DNA of 8,440 nucleotides from Acidobacteriaceae bacterium (GTDB lineage Bacteria; Acidobacteriota; Terriglobia; Bryobacterales; Bryobacteraceae): assembly GCA_019244945.1 (NCBI GenBank), contig JAFASD010000203.1, forward strand, positions 1 through 8,440. The letters run 5' to 3'. Position 1 is the stretch's first letter; each line of letters starts with the position of its first letter. Below are positions 1 through 6,734 of this stretch, piece after piece. The notes beneath the pieces are model-generated. The model saw only the letters and a list, made by a program, of their open reading frames with translations. It searched no databases and was not told the origin of the DNA. The translations under genes were made by a program, and so were the position numbers.

Positions 1-1
1 G

Positions 2-91
2 AATTTTGCCGAACTATACAACAGCATGGAAGCAAAGCTGCCCGCGGCGACGCGGATACTGATCGCGATTGGCACTACGGCCCGCAGCTAG
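2..91 (+). pseudogene. gspF: GspF/PilC-family inner-membrane protein, upstream fragment ending at an in-frame TAG
   Basis: This is the central part of a type II secretion / type IV pilus platform protein, cut on the left by the window edge. The frame from base 2 encodes 29 residues beginning NFAELYNSMEAKLP, the GspF signature in which the first cytoplasmic domain (F..LY..M..KLP..TR.L..I) leads into the second membrane segment. It stops at TAG (89-91). The same frame then continues without a shift into the rest of GspF (TTG at 95). In homologues this linker is continuous, so the stop probably replaces a sense codon; TAC (Tyr) would need a single base change. It is either a true nonsense mutation that splits gspF or a sequence error. 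Reading frame and family are clear; the functional state is uncertain. Confidence 0.7.
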
Positions 92-94
92 GTT

Positions 95-637
95 TTGATT
101 GGACTGGACTTGGTCATATTTGCTGCTGTCGGCGCGTATTTATGGTCGCGGCGGGAGGGCTCGCAGGAAAAGTTGGATGCGATCAAGATGCGAATGCCGC
201 TTCTAGGCGAGGTTTGGACCAAGTATCAGGTGGCCCAATTTTCGCGCGTGCTCGGGACGCTCTTAGTGGGCGGTATTCCTCTGGTTCAGGCGCTCGAGAC
301 CGCGGGGCGGTCGCTCGGGACCGTACTCTTGAAAAAAGCGGTGGACAGAGCTGCCGTTCTCGTGCGGGAAGGCAAATCTCTTTCCGCTTCACTGCAGACC
401 ACGGGTATTGTGCCGGATTTGGCAATCGACATGATGGAAGTAGGTGAATCGACCGGCGCTTTGCCTCAGATGCTGACCAGCGTGGCGGAATTTTATGAAG
501 AGGATGTATCCACGCGCATGACCGCGCTTCTATCTTTAATAGAGCCGGTGATTATGATTTTTATGGGCATTTTCGTTGCTTTTGTATTGGTTGCGCTCTA
601 TCTGCCCATCTTTTCGCTTGCGGATTCAATTCGATAA
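95..637 (+). CDS. gspF: GspF/PilC-family inner-membrane platform protein, C-terminal part
   Basis: This is the C-terminal half of the polytopic platform protein that couples the GspE/PilB ATPase to pseudopilin polymerisation. It encodes 180 residues from a possible TTG restart: a membrane helix (about residues 3-17), the second T2SSF cytoplasmic domain (about 34-140, with QFSRVLGTLLVGGIPL and the conserved MMEVGESTGALP motif) and a final helix pair region (about 148-172, LIEPVIMIFMGIFVAF). Full-length family members have about 400 residues and two such domains; most of the first lies left of the window. A TAG (89-91) separates this part from the upstream fragment in the same frame. No good Shine-Dalgarno sequence lies at a useful distance before 95, so 95 is a convenience start and the true gene begins outside the window. 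The stop TAA directly abuts the ATG of gspE. Confidence 0.8.
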   Translation: MIGLDLVIFAAVGAYLWSRREGSQEKLDAIKMRMPLLGEVWTKYQVAQFSRVLGTLLVGGIPLVQALETAGRSLGTVLLKKAVDRAAVLVREGKSLSASLQTTGIVPDLAIDMMEVGESTGALPQMLTSVAEFYEEDVSTRMTALLSLIEPVIMIFMGIFVAFVLVALYLPIFSLADSIR

Positions 638-2260
638 ATGGCTACCGACACGATCAAAGTAAAGGATCCCGTAGAAGAAGCGGAACACGCGAAAGCGGTT
701 GCACAGCGCTATTGCTGTGATTTCGTGGATCTGAAAACCGCGAAAATCAATCACGAGCTGTTTCGTACAGTACCGGTGGATCTGATGTTCCGCTATCATT
801 TTGTGCCTTTGCAGGCGCAAAATGGAACCCTTGAGATAGCGCTTTCCGATCCGAGACAGATCGTTCTCATTGACGAATTGTCGGTTCTGCTTTCGAAGAA
901 GCTGAAGGTCAAAGTAGCGACTTACTCGCAGATCACGGATCTGTTGAAGAAAACCGAGCAATCGCAGCGCGTTCTGGAAGAAGTAACCGAAGGCTTCACG
1001 CTGGATGTGGTCGGTGACGAGGAGAGCACCGACGAGAATCTTTCGATCGACCGGCTGACTTCGGACGAGAGTAACATTGCGCCGGTGATCAAGCTCGTCG
1101 ATACGACGATCTTTAACGCTCTGGAGAGGCGCGCGAGTGACATTCACATCGAGACGAGAGATCAAGAGCTGGCGATCAAATATCGAATAGACGGCGTGTT
1201 GCAATATGCGATGAGCCCGATCGGGAAAGAGTGGTACTCAGCGGTGATCTCGCGCATCAAGGTGATGAGCGAGCTGGACATTGCCGAGCGGCGCGTTCCG
1301 CAGGATGGCCGGTTCCGGGTTCGTTATAAGGGACGCTTGATCGATTTCCGCGTGTCGATCATGCCGACGATATACGGCGAAGACGCCGTGCTTCGCGTGC
1401 TGGATAAAGAGTCGATGAGCGAGAAGTTCTCGCGGTTGACTCTTGATGTGGTGGGGTTCTTCGAACAGGATTTGGCGAAATTCCGCCGGTATATTAAGGA
1501 GCCGTACGGGATGGTGCTAGTGACGGGACCGACCGGGTCGGGCAAAACCACCACGCTCTATGCGGCTCTGAGCGAGATCAAGAACGACGAAGACAAGATC
1601 ATCACCATTGAAGACCCGGTGGAATATCAAATTAAGGGCATCACGCAGATTCCAGTCAATGAGAAAAAGGGACTAACATTTGCGCGCGGTTTGCGATCGA
1701 TTTTGCGGCACGATCCGGATAAGATTCTGGTCGGCGAAATCCGCGACCAGGAAACGGCGCAGATTGCGATTAACGCGGCGCTCACCGGCCACTTAGTATT
1801 TACTACCGTTCACGCGAACAACGTGCTGGATGTGTTGGGGCGCTTCTTGAATATGGGCGTGGAGCCATATAATTTCGTCTCGTCATTGAACTGCATTCTG
1901 GCGCAGCGGCTGGTTCGTATCATCTGTCCACATTGCCGGCACAGGGTGACATACGAGGATGAATACCTGGTTGAGAGCGGGCTGGATCTGAACGAGTGGC
2001 GATCCTTTCCGTTCTATGAAGGGCGAGGGTGCATGGAATGCAGCGGGACAGGGTTCCGGGGACGCACGGCCATCCACGAGCTGCTGGATCTCACCGAGCA
2101 GATTCGGGAGATGATTCTGGAGCGAAGGCCGACCTCAGAGATCAAGCGGGCGGCGCGCGAGGACGGTATGACATTTCTGCGACACTCCGCTCTGGATCGG
2201 GTGCGGCAGGGCATTACCACTCTGCGCGAGGCCAATAAAGTAACGTTCATCGAAGGATAG
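638..2260 (+). CDS. gspE: GspE/PilB-type secretion and pilus assembly ATPase
   Basis: This is the cytoplasmic hexameric ATPase that powers pseudopilus or pilus assembly through GspF. The protein has 540 residues, a normal length for the family. An N-terminal T2SSE/MshEN-like domain covers about residues 15-110. The Asp box region (SDIHIE, YRIDG) lies near 168-188. The Walker A motif GPTGSGKT is at 297-304 with K303. A Walker B-type segment ILVGEIRD has E367, and a His box (TGHLVFTTVHANN) follows. A zinc-binding tetracysteine (C430-x2-C433, C465-x2-C468) is intact, which is typical of GspE/PilB and absent from PilT retraction ATPases. All expected catalytic residues are present. The ATG at 638 directly follows the gspF stop, and the gene lies 3 bases before pilM, so it is within an operon. 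Whether it serves secretion or pili cannot be told from this protein alone. Confidence 0.96.
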   Translation: MATDTIKVKDPVEEAEHAKAVAQRYCCDFVDLKTAKINHELFRTVPVDLMFRYHFVPLQAQNGTLEIALSDPRQIVLIDELSVLLSKKLKVKVATYSQITDLLKKTEQSQRVLEEVTEGFTLDVVGDEESTDENLSIDRLTSDESNIAPVIKLVDTTIFNALERRASDIHIETRDQELAIKYRIDGVLQYAMSPIGKEWYSAVISRIKVMSELDIAERRVPQDGRFRVRYKGRLIDFRVSIMPTIYGEDAVLRVLDKESMSEKFSRLTLDVVGFFEQDLAKFRRYIKEPYGMVLVTGPTGSGKTTTLYAALSEIKNDEDKIITIEDPVEYQIKGITQIPVNEKKGLTFARGLRSILRHDPDKILVGEIRDQETAQIAINAALTGHLVFTTVHANNVLDVLGRFLNMGVEPYNFVSSLNCILAQRLVRIICPHCRHRVTYEDEYLVESGLDLNEWRSFPFYEGRGCMECSGTGFRGRTAIHELLDLTEQIREMILERRPTSEIKRAAREDGMTFLRHSALDRVRQGITTLREANKVTFIEG

Positions 2261-2263
2261 ATA

Positions 2264-3181
2264 TTGAAACTGTCGTTTGTCGATCGCATCCAGCGCTGGA
2301 TTACCGAGCCGCCGCCGGATCATCTTTTTGAGATTACGGAGACTTCGTTGGCCGGGGCATCGCCGCGCAATCCCGGCCAAACGAAGCAGGAGGTGCTGGC
2401 TGAGCGCGCGTTAACGGCGTCTCCGAGCGCGCCCAATCTGCTGAAGCCGAACCTGTATCGGGAGGCATTGCCGCGGGTTTCCGGATTTGGCGGTTTGAAG
2501 CGCACGGCCACGGCATTGGTGATTCCCGATTATGCGGTGCGAATGGCCATTCTCGACTTTGAAGAATTTCCGTCGGGCGAAGAGGAACGAGCCGCGCTGC
2601 TCCGCTTCCGCCTTCGCAAAAGCGTTCCTTTTCATATAGACGAGGCTCAGCTTGCGTATTCGGTCCAATTAGAAGAAGCGAAGCGCGTGGAGGTACTGGC
2701 GGTAGCAATCGCGCGGCCGATTCTGGTGGAGTACGAATCCATTTTTACGGACGCTGGTTACCGGGTTGGATTAGTGACCCCGTCTTCTATCGCCACTCTG
2801 CGCCTTTGCATAAGCGCCGAAAAAGGGATCACGCTTTTAGCGAAAGCGGCAGGTTCGACGTTATCAGTTTTACTGGTGGAGCAGAGCCGGGTGAGGCTGG
2901 TGCGGTCTCTCGATTTGGCCGGCGAGGAAGGGGAAGAAGCGAGGCGGGAAGAGCACAACGTGCTGCCGCTGTTGCAGCAGACACTCGCTTACGCGGAGGA
3001 CCAAATCGGACAACCGGTCAGCCGTTTCTTGCTGTGCGGATTCGGGCGCGATACAGATTCACTGGGGAAACTCGCAGAGAAGGAGTTCGACGTTCCGTAT
3101 ATGCAGGTGCGGTCGAGGTTCGGAGCGGCATCGCAAGAGAATGCCGGTTTGCTGGGACTGTTGGAGCAGTACGCCGCATGA
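2264..3181 (+). CDS. pilM: PilM/GspL-like actin-fold assembly protein
   Basis: This is the probable cytoplasmic actin-like component that binds the N-terminus of PilN and links the ATPase motor to the inner-membrane alignment complex. It has 305 residues and no membrane segment, so it resembles PilM (about 350 residues) more than membrane-anchored GspL. Supporting segments are LLRFRLRKSVPFHIDEAQLAY (about 113-133), the VEVLAVAIARPILVEYESIFTDAG stretch and the closing ENAGLLGLLEQYAA. The usual first motif of the fold (a DIGS-type phosphate loop) is not obvious; the N-terminus has HLFEIT followed by a variable segment. The chosen start is TTG at 2264, supported by GAAGG (2252-2256) about 7 bases upstream and by its position 3 bases after gspE. 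The stop overlaps the pilN start as ATGA. The family assignment rests mainly on context plus these motifs. Confidence 0.8.
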   Translation: MKLSFVDRIQRWITEPPPDHLFEITETSLAGASPRNPGQTKQEVLAERALTASPSAPNLLKPNLYREALPRVSGFGGLKRTATALVIPDYAVRMAILDFEEFPSGEEERAALLRFRLRKSVPFHIDEAQLAYSVQLEEAKRVEVLAVAIARPILVEYESIFTDAGYRVGLVTPSSIATLRLCISAEKGITLLAKAAGSTLSVLLVEQSRVRLVRSLDLAGEEGEEARREEHNVLPLLQQTLAYAEDQIGQPVSRFLLCGFGRDTDSLGKLAEKEFDVPYMQVRSRFGAASQENAGLLGLLEQYAA

Positions 3182-3774
3182 ACTCATTCTCTCCCTCGAA
3201 CCTGAATATCGCTTCACAGCCGTTCCGGCGGGAGCGCGCTCAGAATGCGGCGCTCGCGGTGATTTGCGCGGCGCTTACGTGTTCGCTGCTGGTATTGATC
3301 ACACTGATTTTTCACGCGCGCGGGCAAGCGGCGGACCTGCGCCGGTGGATTGAAGGAGAAACTGCCGAGCTCCAACGATTGCAGCGCGACCAATCGCAAC
3401 TCTCGAGTTTTGTAACGCGGCCGGAGAATGCAGATGTTTTCTCGAAGAGCGTGTTTTTGAATGAGCTGATCGCTCGGAGAGCGGTTAGCTGGACGCGCGT
3501 ATTTGAAGATTTGGCGACGGTGATGCCGGCCAATGTGCGGCTGGTCGGTATCCGCCTGCCCCAAGTGGCGGCTGAGGATGGCACGCTGACAAATCACGTT
3601 CAGCTGGATATGTTTGTGGGAACGGACCGGCCGGAAGCGGTGGTCGATCTGCTGAAGCGCTTACAGCAATCGCCGTTGTTTGGGGCGGTGAAAGTGGAGA
3701 CGCAGACTCCCCCGACACAGAACGATCCGCTGTATCGATACCGAATGACGGTGGCTTATGCGCAGAACCTTTGA
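3178..3774 (+). CDS. pilN: PilN-like inner-membrane assembly protein
   Basis: This 198-residue bitopic protein belongs to the PilMNOP alignment subcomplex. A short cytoplasmic N-terminus carries NLNIASQPFRRER (residues 8-20), which occupies the place of the conserved PilN motif (INLLP.RE) that docks into PilM. One membrane helix follows (about 24-45), then a coiled-coil-like segment (about 50-75) and a periplasmic ferredoxin-like fold (about 95-195, with WTRVFEDLATVMPANVRLVGI, typical of PilN). The start ATG at 3178 overlaps the pilM stop (ATGA). The frame stays open upstream inside pilM to about 2806, but that part reads as an out-of-frame shadow of pilM. The end overlaps pilO by 17 bases. 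Confidence 0.85.
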   Translation: MNSFSPSNLNIASQPFRRERAQNAALAVICAALTCSLLVLITLIFHARGQAADLRRWIEGETAELQRLQRDQSQLSSFVTRPENADVFSKSVFLNELIARRAVSWTRVFEDLATVMPANVRLVGIRLPQVAAEDGTLTNHVQLDMFVGTDRPEAVVDLLKRLQQSPLFGAVKVETQTPPTQNDPLYRYRMTVAYAQNL

Positions 3775-4375
3775 ATGGCTTCCATCCGGGGCAAGCGGCG
3801 TTAGGCGCGGCCCGCGGTTCTGGTTGCAACTGGCAGGTGGAATACTGGCGCTGCTCAACGGCATCGCGCTGTTTTTCTATCTCGATCCGCCGGGCGGAAC
3901 ACGCAAGGAGTTGATGCAAGAAGGCGTGGAGGTTCGCAATGCAATCGTGGCGGCGCGAAGCAGGACACAACGTCTGAAGACAGTGGCGGCGGAAGTGCAG
4001 GTCGGCAATGTGGAATCGGCGGATTTTGAGGCGAAGTATTTTCTGCCCAAGCGCCTGGCCTATGCGGCGGTGATTACGGAGCTGCAAAGAATAGCGAAAG
4101 TTGCGAATTTACAACAGCGCGATTGGGTTTCGACAGAGGAGCCGATTGAGGGCACGTCCGACCTTTCTCTTTTGAATATTGTGGCGAATTACGATGGCTC
4201 TTACGACAATTTGATGCACTTTCTGTACGAGACGGACCGCTCGCCGATGCTGCTGATGCTTGAGCAATTGCAGGCTGCGCCTCAACAGAAGAGCGGCCAA
4301 CTAACTGCCCAAATCCGGTTTCAAACGATCATCCAAGAAGAGCCGGCTGCGCCAGCGTTGGGAGCGCAACCGTGA
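3758..4375 (+). CDS. pilO: PilO-like inner-membrane assembly protein
   Basis: This 205-residue bitopic protein is the expected partner of PilN. It has a short basic cytoplasmic N-terminus, one membrane helix (about residues 21-42), a coiled-coil-like region (about 48-85) and a compact periplasmic domain (about 95-195). The YFLPKRLAYAAVITELQRIAK stretch and the YDNLMHFLYETDRSPMLLMLE segment match the usual PilO pattern of an alpha-beta fold with F-L-Y..L..ssP. The ATG at 3758 lies 17 bases inside pilN, with purine-rich GGTGG about 6 bases before it. The stop overlaps the next start as GTGA. The assignment rests on topology, size and position between pilN-like and pilP-like genes. Confidence 0.8.
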   Translation: MRRTFEWLPSGASGVRRGPRFWLQLAGGILALLNGIALFFYLDPPGGTRKELMQEGVEVRNAIVAARSRTQRLKTVAAEVQVGNVESADFEAKYFLPKRLAYAAVITELQRIAKVANLQQRDWVSTEEPIEGTSDLSLLNIVANYDGSYDNLMHFLYETDRSPMLLMLEQLQAAPQQKSGQLTAQIRFQTIIQEEPAAPALGAQP

Positions 4376-5076
4376 GCGCAATGGCCCAGACGAAGATCTT
4401 TGGAGTACGAGTCGGAGTAGATCCGAAGATATTAGTTGGCGGTCTGATAGCAGTAGCGGCGACCTTGTTCTGGTACAACTCGCGCGGAGATGATGAGCGG
4501 AGCGCGCCGGCTGCAAACGTTCCTGCGGCGGCTCCCGCGGTTGCTGCGGCGCCATTGTCGAGATCTCGATTGCCGGCGACCCGCCGCGCATCGGCTGCGA
4601 ACGATCGAGCCACGCTGCGGTTCCGCGCGATTGACGCGACAAGCGGCAAAATCGATCCGACTCTCCGGCTGGACCTTCTGCAAAAGCTGCAAACGCTACA
4701 GACGGCTCAGAGCGGAAGGAGCCTCTTTGAAGCGGGGCTTACGCCGCAAGAACAGGTAAAGCTCACACCGATCAAAGGTCCAATTATTCCTGTGGCGCCG
4801 CATCCGGCGGTGGATTCGGGCGGCCCGGGTTCCGCGGGGCCGCCGGTCGTCAACATTCCGTTGAAGTACTACGGGTTCGTCAAGCCACAAGGCAGAAGCG
4901 AGATCAACCGCGGGTTTTTTCTGGATGGGGACAACATTGTGATCGCGTTGGAGGGCCAAACGATCAGCAATCGGTACCTGGTAGTAGCGCTCACGCCCGG
5001 CAGCGCGCGTTTAGAAGATACGCAATTGAAGCAGGGACAGACGTTGACCGTTGTGCCGGAGGCGACGGCGCAATGA
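4372..5076 (+). CDS. PilP/GspC-like periplasmic linker protein
   Basis: This 234-residue protein has a short cytoplasmic tail, one membrane helix (about 20-35) and an Ala/Pro-rich flexible linker (about 42-72). A middle region (about 80-120) is rich in Leu and Gln. The C-terminal beta-domain (about 162-231) runs from IPLKYYGFVKP through ISNRYLVVALTPGSARLED to LTVV. That last domain resembles the homology region of GspC and the PilP beta-sandwich, which contact the secretin. PilP is often a lipoprotein, but no lipobox is visible here; the N-terminal anchor is GspC-like, so no gene symbol is given. GTG at 4372 is preferred over ATG at 4381 because it overlaps the pilO stop and has GGGAG (4360-4364) at about 7 bases. 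It probably bridges the PilN/PilO platform to an outer-membrane secretin not present in this window. Confidence 0.7.
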   Translation: MSAMAQTKIFGVRVGVDPKILVGGLIAVAATLFWYNSRGDDERSAPAANVPAAAPAVAAAPLSRSRLPATRRASAANDRATLRFRAIDATSGKIDPTLRLDLLQKLQTLQTAQSGRSLFEAGLTPQEQVKLTPIKGPIIPVAPHPAVDSGGPGSAGPPVVNIPLKYYGFVKPQGRSEINRGFFLDGDNIVIALEGQTISNRYLVVALTPGSARLEDTQLKQGQTLTVVPEATAQ

Positions 5077-6344
5077 GCAGACCGGCCGCAAACGGCGTTC
5101 CGGTTCCTGGGGTTCGCGATTGTGTTCAGGCTGGGGAGAAAGGGTCGGCGCTGCTGATCGTCTTTGTGTTTGCGGCGATGGTCGCGATCATGCTGTACAT
5201 GGAAATGCCGGTTTACACGTTCGAGGCGCGGCGGCAGAAAGAACAACTGCTCATTGATCGGGGCAATGAGTATAAACACGCCGTCAAACTGTTCGTGCGG
5301 AAGACCGGCGTGTTTCCGCAATCGATTGATGCGCTCGAGGACACGAACCGGATGCGTTTCTTGCGTCATAAGTTCAAAGATCCATTTACGGGAAACACCG
5401 ACTGGCGGCTGCTCCATGCGGGGCCGGGTGGCATGGTGATCGATTCAAAAGTGAACTCGAACCGGAATCCAGCGCTTGGTCCGAACGCGAATACGAATAC
5501 GAACAGCAACACGAACACGAACACAAACAGCGCTTCGAATTCGACATTCGGCAGTGGCTTCTCGTCCGATTTCGGCTCGAGTTCGAGCACTGCCCAAATT
5601 GTTGTGCCACCTGTCCGGCAACGGCCGCCCGCCATATCCGCGAGTGGCGGTGGCACGCTGGAGCCACCGGGTAGCTTGCCCGGACCCAGCGCGGGTGCGC
5701 TTCCTCCGCTTCCGCAGACGGGCAACGATCTTGCGCTGCCGCCCAGCGATGTAGGGGCGACTTCGGGTGAACCAGCCGGGCCGACGCCCAGCGCTGGCGA
5801 AACGCCGATGCAGACAGTCAGTAACCTTTTGAATAACCCGAACAGCCCTCCGGGAACCACGAATCCGAACAGCCTGCCACCAACCGGAGTCGCTGGGAGC
5901 GTGGGCGTATCGATATCGGGGAGGATCAACAGCGGCGGCATTGCGGGAGTGGCCAGTATCGCGCATGGTCATACGATCAAGACAGTCAACGATCAGAGCG
6001 ATTTCTCCTTATGGGAGTTCTATTACGATCCCACTAAGGAGAACGCGCGAGGCGTGGCGGGCGCGCTTCCGGGAGGTGCGGGGCTTCAGCCGGGTGGAGC
6101 GCCTCAGCCAGGCACCCCGAACCTTGCGCCCATCCCAGCAGTAGGAACTGTTCAACCTCCGCCGACGGATCAGAATTCGTTAAATCCAAACGTGCCGCCG
6201 CCGGATCCGAATCCGCCTCCCACGCCACCGGGGCTTATGCCGCGTTCGAGAGTTTTGCCACCCGCAACGGGAGAGCCGCCGAGTCCTGCGGGGCCGCCGC
6301 AGGAGCAGAACCCCGCGCCGGCGCAGAATTCGCCGCCACAGTAG
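5073..6344 (+). CDS. Atypical pseudopilin (GspG/GspK-like) with a large low-complexity insert and proline-rich tail
   Basis: This 423-residue protein has a type IV pilin-like N-terminus. A 24-residue leader ends in EKG, with the likely prepilin cleavage between G24 and S25, followed by a hydrophobic helix (about 25-42). The mature position 5 is Ile instead of the usual Glu, a trait known from GspK minor pseudopilins. A pseudopilin-like body follows (44-131), with KEQLLIDRGNEYKHAVKLF and KFKDPFTGNTDWRLLH. About 150 residues of Asn/Thr-, Ser/Gly- and Pro-rich sequence come next (about 132-282). The fold then seems to resume with GGIAGVASI to SLWEFYYDP (288-320), and the protein ends in a roughly 100-residue Pro-rich tail. 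GGAGG (5058-5062) precedes the ATG by about 10 bases, and the start overlaps the previous stop (ATGA). The gene ends in tandem stops TAG TGA. It is probably an initiating or tip pseudopilin; the insert could be surface-exposed. Confidence 0.75.
   Translation: MSRPAANGVPVPGVRDCVQAGEKGSALLIVFVFAAMVAIMLYMEMPVYTFEARRQKEQLLIDRGNEYKHAVKLFVRKTGVFPQSIDALEDTNRMRFLRHKFKDPFTGNTDWRLLHAGPGGMVIDSKVNSNRNPALGPNANTNTNSNTNTNTNSASNSTFGSGFSSDFGSSSSTAQIVVPPVRQRPPAISASGGGTLEPPGSLPGPSAGALPPLPQTGNDLALPPSDVGATSGEPAGPTPSAGETPMQTVSNLLNNPNSPPGTTNPNSLPPTGVAGSVGVSISGRINSGGIAGVASIAHGHTIKTVNDQSDFSLWEFYYDPTKENARGVAGALPGGAGLQPGGAPQPGTPNLAPIPAVGTVQPPPTDQNSLNPNVPPPDPNPPPTPPGLMPRSRVLPPATGEPPSPAGPPQEQNPAPAQNSPPQ
5484..5531 (+). 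repeat. 6-base coding repeat encoding Asn-Thr/Ser dipeptides
   Basis: Imperfect tandem AAY-ACG units encode alternating Asn and Thr/Ser (residues 138-153 of the pseudopilin: N-A-N-T-N-T-N-S-N-T-N-T-N-T-N-S). Variation is mostly at the Asn third base and in ACG/AGC/ACA exchanges. The array is in frame and multiples of 6 would preserve the frame, so its length could vary by replication slippage without breaking the gene. Confidence 0.8.
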
Positions 6345-6401
6345 TGAGGAAAGAATTGCCGCTCGGGAGGTGAACGGCGGTATGTGGCCCGGGCGACAAG
6401 G

Positions 6402-6430
6402 GTGGCAGTTCCGTTCGTCGGCGATATTAT
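6402..6430 (+). promoter_or_regulatory. Candidate sigma-70-type promoter for the first toxin-antitoxin module
   Basis: GTGGCA (6402-6407, 4 of 6 matches to TTGACA) and TATTAT (6425-6430, 5 of 6 to TATAAT) are separated by exactly 17 bases. It sits in the 138-base gap between the secretion operon and the antitoxin start at 6483, so the predicted transcript would begin near 6437. This is a pattern match only. Confidence 0.4.
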
Positions 6431-6449
6431 GCGCGTGGACTTGAGACGT

Positions 6450-6470
6450 ACACTGTCAGGGAGTTAGTGT
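6450..6470 (+). promoter_or_regulatory. Possible antitoxin operator (small inverted repeat)
   Basis: ACACT (6450-6454) and AGTGT (6466-6470) form perfect 5-base arms around 11 bases, one helical turn apart between the candidate promoter and the antitoxin ATG. RHH-type antitoxins commonly autorepress through such short repeats. The arms are short enough to occur by chance. Confidence 0.25.
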
Positions 6471-6482
6471 GAAGACAGAGCC

Positions 6483-6734
6483 ATGACATCGCTGACCATC
6501 GAACTGCCGGAGAACCAAAAAGCCGCACTTGCCGCCAAAGCCGCGGCAAAGGGACTTTCCACCGAGCAATACGCCCGTGAGGTTTTGGAGCATGACCTTG
6601 CGCCGGAATGGTTGCGGAAATCCTGGGAGACAGCGCACCAAAGCGGCCTTGACCGGCTTTCTGAAGTCGATATTGACGCTGAAATCGCCGCCGCCCGCCG
6701 GGAACGTCGATCCTCCCCGCATCGGGGCGCATGA
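6483..6734 (+). CDS. VapB/ribbon-helix-helix-like antitoxin
   Basis: This 83-residue antitoxin is paired with the overlapping PIN gene. The N-terminus (MTSLTIELPENQKAALAAKA) has the beta-strand and first helix of a ribbon-helix-helix DNA-binding domain, followed by the second helix around STEQYAREVLEHDL (26-39). The C-terminus LSEVDIDAEIAAARRERR (about 60-77) is the charged, helical toxin-wrapping tail often seen in VapB-like partners of PIN toxins. It would bind the toxin through that tail and probably repress its own promoter. The start ATG has only a weak purine stretch in front of it. The stop overlaps the PIN start (ATGA), the normal coupling of such modules. It may now be an orphan in practice, since its toxin lacks the core of the PIN domain. 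Confidence 0.75.
   Translation: MTSLTIELPENQKAALAAKAAAKGLSTEQYAREVLEHDLAPEWLRKSWETAHQSGLDRLSEVDIDAEIAAARRERRSSPHRGA

Noticed and set aside
626..1204. 192-codon open frame on the minus strand opposite gspE
   Set aside because: It lies wholly inside a well-supported ATPase gene and its translation has no recognisable domain.
2806..3177. N-terminal extension of the PilN frame inside pilM
   Set aside because: The extension is very Arg/Gly-rich and out of frame with a supported gene. The ATGA overlap at 3178 and the PilM-binding motif right after it give the natural start.
3485..4087. 200-codon minus-strand open frame opposite pilN/pilO
   Set aside because: It has shadow composition (His/Arg/Pro-rich) and no domain. 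The plus-strand genes on both sides explain the sequence.
5366..5972. Long open frames on the minus strand (175 and 191 codons) opposite the pseudopilin gene
   Set aside because: They mirror the low-complexity, GC-biased Asn/Thr and Pro-rich coding region. Their translations are repetitive (Val-Phe and Arg-rich runs), and they have no ribosome site or family resemblance.
6345..6400. Rho-independent terminator after the secretion operon
   Set aside because: Only 4-5 base GCCG/CGGC arms with a long loop are present and no T-run follows.
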